From PALSA-612 sp963791225 (GTDB lineage: Bacteria > Actinomycetota > Thermoleophilia > Gaiellales > Gaiellaceae): a stretch of DNA of 64,000 bases. The translations under genes and the position numbers were made by a program. A model generated the notes under the pieces. It had not been told where the DNA came from. It did not search any database and saw only the letters and a program-made list of their open reading frames with translations. Shown piece by piece: positions 60,044-64,000 of this stretch; within the stretch, counting starts at the first letter, position 1, and every line of letters begins with the position of its first letter. The stretch covers positions 1,488,001 to 1,552,000 of the forward strand of contig CAWBRV010000003.1 in the NCBI GenBank assembly GCA_963791225.1. The letters are read 5' to 3'.

Positions 60044-61130
60044 AAACCTCTACGAGATCCTCGGCGTCGCCAAGGGCGCCTCGGACGACGAGATCAAGAA
60101 GGCCTACCGCAAGCTCGCCCGGGAGTACCACCCGGACAAGAACCCGGGCGACCAGGAGGCGGAGGAGCGCTTCAAGGAGCTCCAGGCGGCCTACGACGTC
60201 CTCTCGGACCCCGAGAAGCGCCAGGCCTACGACTCCTACGGCTCGCCGGACGGCCGCGTGCGCTTCGGGCCGGGCGGCGAGGGCGTCACGTTCGACTTCG
60301 GCGAGTTCGGCGACCTGAGCGACCTGCTCGGCGGCCTGTTCGGCGGGCGGATGCGCGGCGGGCCGGCCAGGCAGCCGCGCGGGCAGCGCGGTACCGACGT
60401 CGAGGTCGAGGTGTCGCTCTCGTTCGAGGACTCGCTCAAGGGCGTCGAGACGACCCTGCCCGTGAGCCTCGAGAGCAGCTGCCACGTCTGCAGCGGCTCG
60501 GGCGCACGGCCGGGCACGGCGCCGACCGTCTGCCCGCAGTGCGGCGGGCGCGGTGTCGTCTCGGAGTCGCAGGGCCTCTTTGCGCTCTCCTCGCCGTGCC
60601 CGCGCTGCCGCGGCAACGGGTCGATCATCGAGGAGCCCTGCGCGAACTGCCGCGGCTCGGGCCGCGAGCGGCGGACGCGCCGGTTCAAGGTGAAGATCCC
60701 CGCCGGCGTGAAGGACGGCACGCGGATCAAGCTCCGTGGCAAGGGCGAGGCCGGCTACGGCGGCGGCCCCGCGGGCGACCTGTACGTCGTGACGCGCGTC
60801 GAGCCGTCGAAGCTCTACCGCCGCCGCGGCGAGGCCGACCTCGAGATCGAGGTGCCGGTCACGTTCGCCGAGGCAGCGCTCGGCGCCACCGTCGAGGTGC
60901 CCACACCGGAGGGTCCGGTGTCGCTGAAGATCCCGGCCGGCACCGAGGACGGCAGGCTGCTCCGCATCAAGGGGCGCGGCGCGCCGAAGCTGAAGGGCTC
61001 GGGACGCGGCGACCTGATCGCCCGCGTCCACGTGACCGTCCCGAAGAAGCTCTCGAAGGCCGAGAAGGAGGCGATCGAGAAGCTCCAGGAGGTCTCGCGC
61101 GAGGACCCGAGGGAGAAGGCGTTCCGGTGA
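60024..61130 (+). CDS. dnaJ: Chaperone DnaJ (Hsp40)
   Basis: The J-domain co-chaperone stimulates DnaK ATPase. NLYEILGVAKGASDDEIKKA and the HPD motif in REYHPDKNPGD form the J domain (residues 8-72); a Gly/Phe region and four zinc-binding repeats follow (CHVCSGSG, CPQCGGRG, CPRCRGNG, CANCRGSG). The start is GTG 60024, overlapping the grpE end. 368 residues. It is translationally coupled to hspR. Confidence 0.95.
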   Translation: MATGTSRNLYEILGVAKGASDDEIKKAYRKLAREYHPDKNPGDQEAEERFKELQAAYDVLSDPEKRQAYDSYGSPDGRVRFGPGGEGVTFDFGEFGDLSDLLGGLFGGRMRGGPARQPRGQRGTDVEVEVSLSFEDSLKGVETTLPVSLESSCHVCSGSGARPGTAPTVCPQCGGRGVVSESQGLFALSSPCPRCRGNGSIIEEPCANCRGSGRERRTRRFKVKIPAGVKDGTRIKLRGKGEAGYGGGPAGDLYVVTRVEPSKLYRRRGEADLEIEVPVTFAEAALGATVEVPTPEGPVSLKIPAGTEDGRLLRIKGRGAPKLKGSGRGDLIARVHVTVPKKLSKAEKEAIEKLQEVSREDPREKAFR

Positions 61131-61489
61131 GCGACGACAGGCCGCGCTACATGATCAGCGTCGCCGCCGAGATCGTCGGCATGCATCCGCAGACGCTGCG
61201 CATCTACGAGTCGAAGGGGCTCGTGCGGCCCGGACGGACCCCTGGCGGCACACGGCTCTACTCGGACCGCGACCTCGAGCGGCTGCGCGCGATCCAGCGG
61301 CTGACGACCGAGCTCGGACTGAATCTGGCCGGCGTGCAGCGTGTGCTCGTGCTCGAGGACGAGCTGGAGAAGCTGCGCGCCCGCCTGGTGCGCATGGAGG
61401 TGCAGATGCGAGAGGAGATCGACCTGGTGCACAGGCAGTACCGCCGTGAGGTCGTCCTCTGGACACAGCCGCTCCCGGAGCGCAAGTAG
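61127..61489 (+). CDS. hspR: Heat-shock repressor HspR (MerR family)
   Basis: HspR represses the dnaK operon, with DnaK as co-repressor, in actinobacteria. The 120-residue protein has a MerR-type helix-turn-helix (MISVAAEIVGMHPQTLRIYE, then RLYSDRDLERLRAIQRLT) and a short coiled-coil effector domain. GTG start overlapping dnaJ (GTGA). clpB starts at the next base, giving the full actinobacterial HspR regulon locus. No HAIR operator was found upstream of dnaK. Confidence 0.93.
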   Translation: MSDDRPRYMISVAAEIVGMHPQTLRIYESKGLVRPGRTPGGTRLYSDRDLERLRAIQRLTTELGLNLAGVQRVLVLEDELEKLRARLVRMEVQMREEIDLVHRQYRREVVLWTQPLPERK

Positions 61490-63959
61490 ATGGACTTCAA
61501 CCGGCTGACAGTCAAGTCCCAGGAGGCGGTCGCGGCCGCGCAGGAGCTGGCGCGGCGTCGCGGCAACCCCGAGCTCACGCCCGACCACCTACTGCTCGCG
61601 CTGCTCGATCAGGAGCTGCCGCGGACGCTGCTCGCAGATCGCGCCGCCGACGTCCAGCGAGAGGCTGCCGGCCAGGTCGAGCGGCTGCCCGTCGTCAGCG
61701 GCGGGACGCAGCAGCCGCAGGTCGGCGCGGCGTTCTCGCGCGTCCTCGACCGCGCCGAGGACGAGATGCGCTCACTCGAGGACGAGTACGTCTCGACCGA
61801 GCATCTCCTGCTCGCACTCGACGTCGTGCCGCGAGACGAGCTGCTCGCGACGCTGAAGGACGTGCGCGGCGCACAGCGCGTGACGAGCCAGGACCCTGAG
61901 GGCACCTATCAGGCGCTCGAGAAGTTCGGCCGCGACCTGACTGCCGCAGCCGAGTCGGGGAAGCTCGATCCCGGTCATCGGCCGCGACGAGGAGATCCGC
62001 CGCGTCGTCCAGGTGCTCTCGCGTCGAACGAAGAACAATCCCGTCCTGATCGGCGACCCCGGCGTCGGCAAGACCGCGATCGTCGAGGGGCTGGCGCAGC
62101 GCATCGTCGCCGGTGACGTCCCCGAGGGTCTCAAGGGCAAGCGCGTGTGGCAGCTCGACATCGGCGCCATGCTCGCCGGGGCGAAGTACCGCGGCGAGTT
62201 CGAGGAGCGGCTCAAGGCCGTGCTCGAGGAGATCAAGGCGGCCGAGGGCGCGCTGGTCGTCTTCATCGACGAGCTGCACACGATCGTCGGCGCGGGCGCG
62301 GCCGAGGGTGCCGTCGACGCTGCGAACATGCTCAAGCCGATGCTGGCGCGCGGCGAGCTGCGGGTCGTCGGCGCGACGACGCTCGACGAGTACCGCAAGC
62401 ACGTCGAGAAGGACGCCGCGCTGGAGCGGCGCTTCCAGCCGGTGTTCGTCGGCGAACCGTCGGTGGCGGACACGATCGCGATCCTGCGCGGCCTCAAGGA
62501 GCGCTACGAGGCGCACCACGGCGTCCGCATCCGCGACGCCGCGCTCGTTGCCGCCGCGGTGCTCTCCGACCGCTACATCTCGGGCCGGTTCCTCCCGGAC
62601 AAGGCGATCGACCTCGTCGACGAGGCCGCCTCGCGCGTGCGGATGGAGATCGACTCCTCGCCGCTCGAGCTGGACGAGGCCGAGCGGCGCGTCCGCCAGC
62701 TCGAGATCGAGCTCGCGGCCATGGCCAAGGAGGGCAAGAAGGTTCGCGAGCCGCTCGAACGCGAGCTGGCCGAGGCGAAGTCGCTGCGCGACGAGCTCGC
62801 GGCGCGCTGGTCGAAGGAGAAGGAGGCGCTCGAGCGCGTCAAGGAGATCACGAGGCGGATCGACGACCTGCGCATGGAGGCCGAGCGCGCCGAGCGCGCG
62901 GGCGACCTGCAGCGCGTCGCCGAGATCCGCTACGGGGAGCTGCCCGAGCTCGAGCGCGAGCTCCAGGAGCGCGCGGCCGCCGACACGGAGCCGATGGTCA
63001 GCGAGGAGGTCGACGAGGACGACATCGCGCTCGTCGTCGGCCGCTGGACGGGCATCCCCGTGTCACGGCTGCTGGAGGGTGAGACCGAGAAGCTGATCCA
63101 CATGGAGGAGCGGCTGCACGAGCGCGTCGTCGGCCAGGACGAGGCAGTCGAGGCCGTCGCCAACGCGTTGCGCCGCGCCCGCTCCGGCCTCCAGGACCCG
63201 AACCGGCCGATCGGCTCGTTCATCTTCCTCGGCCCGACCGGCGTGGGGAAGACCGAGCTCGCCCGCGCCCTCGCCGAGTTCATGTTCGACGACGACCGCG
63301 CCATGGTCCGGCTGGACATGTCCGAATACCAGGAGCGGCACACCGTCTCGCGGCTCGTCGGAGCTCCTCCCGGCTACGTCGGCTACGAGGAGGGGGGCCA
63401 GCTCACCGAAGCCGTGCGCCGGCGGCCGTACTCGGTCGTCCTGCTGGACGAGATCGAGAAGGCGCACAACGAGGTCTTCGACGTGCTGCTGCAGATCCTC
63501 GACGACGGCCGCCTCACCGACGGCCAGGGCCGCACGGTCGACTTCCGCAACACGGTGATCATCATGACCTCCAACCTGCGCTCGGCGGACGCGCTCCGCG
63601 AGTTCTTCCGCCCCGAGTTCCTGAACCGGGTCGACGAGATCGTCGAGTTCCAGCCGCTGTCGCGCGACCAGCTCGGCGAGATCGTCGAGCTGCAGCTTGC
63701 GCGCCTGCGTGCGCGGCTCGTCGACCGGGGCCTCGACCTCGTGCTCACGCCGGCCGCGACGGAGCTGATCGCCGACGCCGGCTGGGACCCCGCCTACGGC
63801 GCGCGGCCGCTGAAGCGGGCGATCCAGCGGCTCGTCGAGAACCCGCTCGCGAAGCAGCTCCTCGAGGGCACGTTCACCGAGGGCGACACGGTGATGGTGG
63901 ACGTCGGTGACGGCGAGCTCGCGTTCGAGCGAGCCGACGCTGCCGCCGCCGTCGGCTAG
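61490..63959 (+). CDS. clpB: Disaggregase ClpB, one frameshift
   Basis: The AAA+ chaperone rescues aggregated proteins with DnaK. Residues 1-145 form the N domain; the first ATPase has GDPGVGKTAIVEGLAQR and VVFIDELHTIVGAG; a coiled-coil M domain follows; the second has LGPTGVGKTELARALAEF and LLDEIEKAH. One extra C in 61970-61972 splits the frame between SGKLDP and VIGRDEEIRRVVQVL; correction gives 822 residues. Between MTSNL and FRPEFLNRVDE, the usual roughly 25-residue insert is short (about 9 residues). It ends in a CTAG shared with a convergent gene. Confidence 0.92.
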
Positions 63960-64000
63960 CAGAAGGGCGTCTTCGAGCAGTCGATCGGCTTGTAGGCGAC
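63956..64000 (-). CDS. C-terminal end of a convergent gene, incomplete
   Basis: The last 14 codons and TAG of a minus-strand frame, ending DCSKTPFC, are visible before the window edge. Its stop overlaps that of clpB within CTAG, the same arrangement as at two other convergent pairs here. The two cysteines suggest an exported, disulfide-containing protein, but too little is seen. Confidence 0.35.
   Translation of the reverse strand, partial: VAYKPIDCSKTPFC

Noticed and set aside
61490..62116. A stand-alone ClpB N-domain protein
   Set aside because: The frame ends in shadow sequence right after SGKLDP and the next frame resumes at VIGRDEEIRR with no gap, which shows one frameshifted gene.

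Overview
The window is GC-rich, gene-dense bacterial chromosome with no rRNA, tRNA, prophage, IS element or CRISPR array that I could find. The gene content points to Actinomycetota: an HspR-controlled dnaK-grpE-dnaJ-hspR-clpB operon, an actinobacterial-type phosphatidylinositol-phosphate synthase with an Ino1-type inositol-phosphate synthase, a SepIVA-like coiled-coil gene behind coaD, an RskA/SigK-like pair, and many probably leaderless genes (TANNNT, six bases, then ATG or GTG). A deep-branching class such as Thermoleophilia (Gaiellales-like) is my best guess, but it is inference only.

Layout. 0-14 kb is a core block: scpA-scpB, a thioredoxin, an RsuA/RluB pseudouridine synthase, then on the minus strand trpS and a Ca2+/H+ antiporter; a plus-strand aromatic/cell-envelope operon follows (class II DAHP synthase, tyrA, plsC, aroA, cmk, der, gpsA) and then metK. 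At 13.8-15.4 kb a DtxR/MntR-type regulator is divergent from a ZIP metal transporter across two near-identical palindromes. 15.5-30.7 kb runs on the plus strand: acetyltransferase, priA, an MFS exporter, then def-fmt-rsmB-ribD-(86 aa ORF)-ribE-ribBA-ribH, rpmB, a 2H phosphoesterase, recG, rsmD, coaD and a SepIVA-like gene. 30.7-37.3 kb is a minus-strand run: DUF4331 protein, TPR protein, Ni/Co exporter, RskA-like anti-sigma, ECF sigma, argF and a 27-codon membrane peptide. 37.3-44.4 kb holds a ferritin flanked by hairpin repeats, a phosphotransferase, a divergent metallopeptidase/YjbQ pair that shares one -10 box, a secreted propeller-like protein and an RlmD/RumA-type methyltransferase. 44.5-52.3 kb on the minus strand looks like a phosphatidylinositol-type lipid region: PAP2 enzyme, PIP synthase, a secreted unknown, inositol-phosphate synthase fused to a double ribbon-helix-helix domain, a glycosyltransferase-PHP fusion, a UDG-like protein and a presenilin-like membrane protein. 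52.4-57.5 kb holds a phosphatase/ArsC-methyltransferase fusion, moaA, an ATP-grasp enzyme and two tandem M29 aminopeptidases. 57.6-64 kb is the heat-shock operon.

The most unusual items are: (1) the in-frame double-RHH extension on inositol-phosphate synthase, with two copies of a 12-bp palindrome over its promoter and start codon; (2) a two-hairpin intergenic repeat family with four copies in 30 kb; (3) a lumazine synthase with a roughly 185-residue Pro/Glu-rich N-terminal tail; (4) two divergent genes whose 17-bp spacer contains a single box readable as -10 on both strands.

Caution on sequence quality: five otherwise good genes (MFS exporter, ribD, ribBA, propeller-like protein, clpB) contain single-base frameshifts, most explained by one extra base and several in short C or G runs. 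These look like consensus errors rather than real decay. Hand-counted coordinates of small sites may be off by one base.
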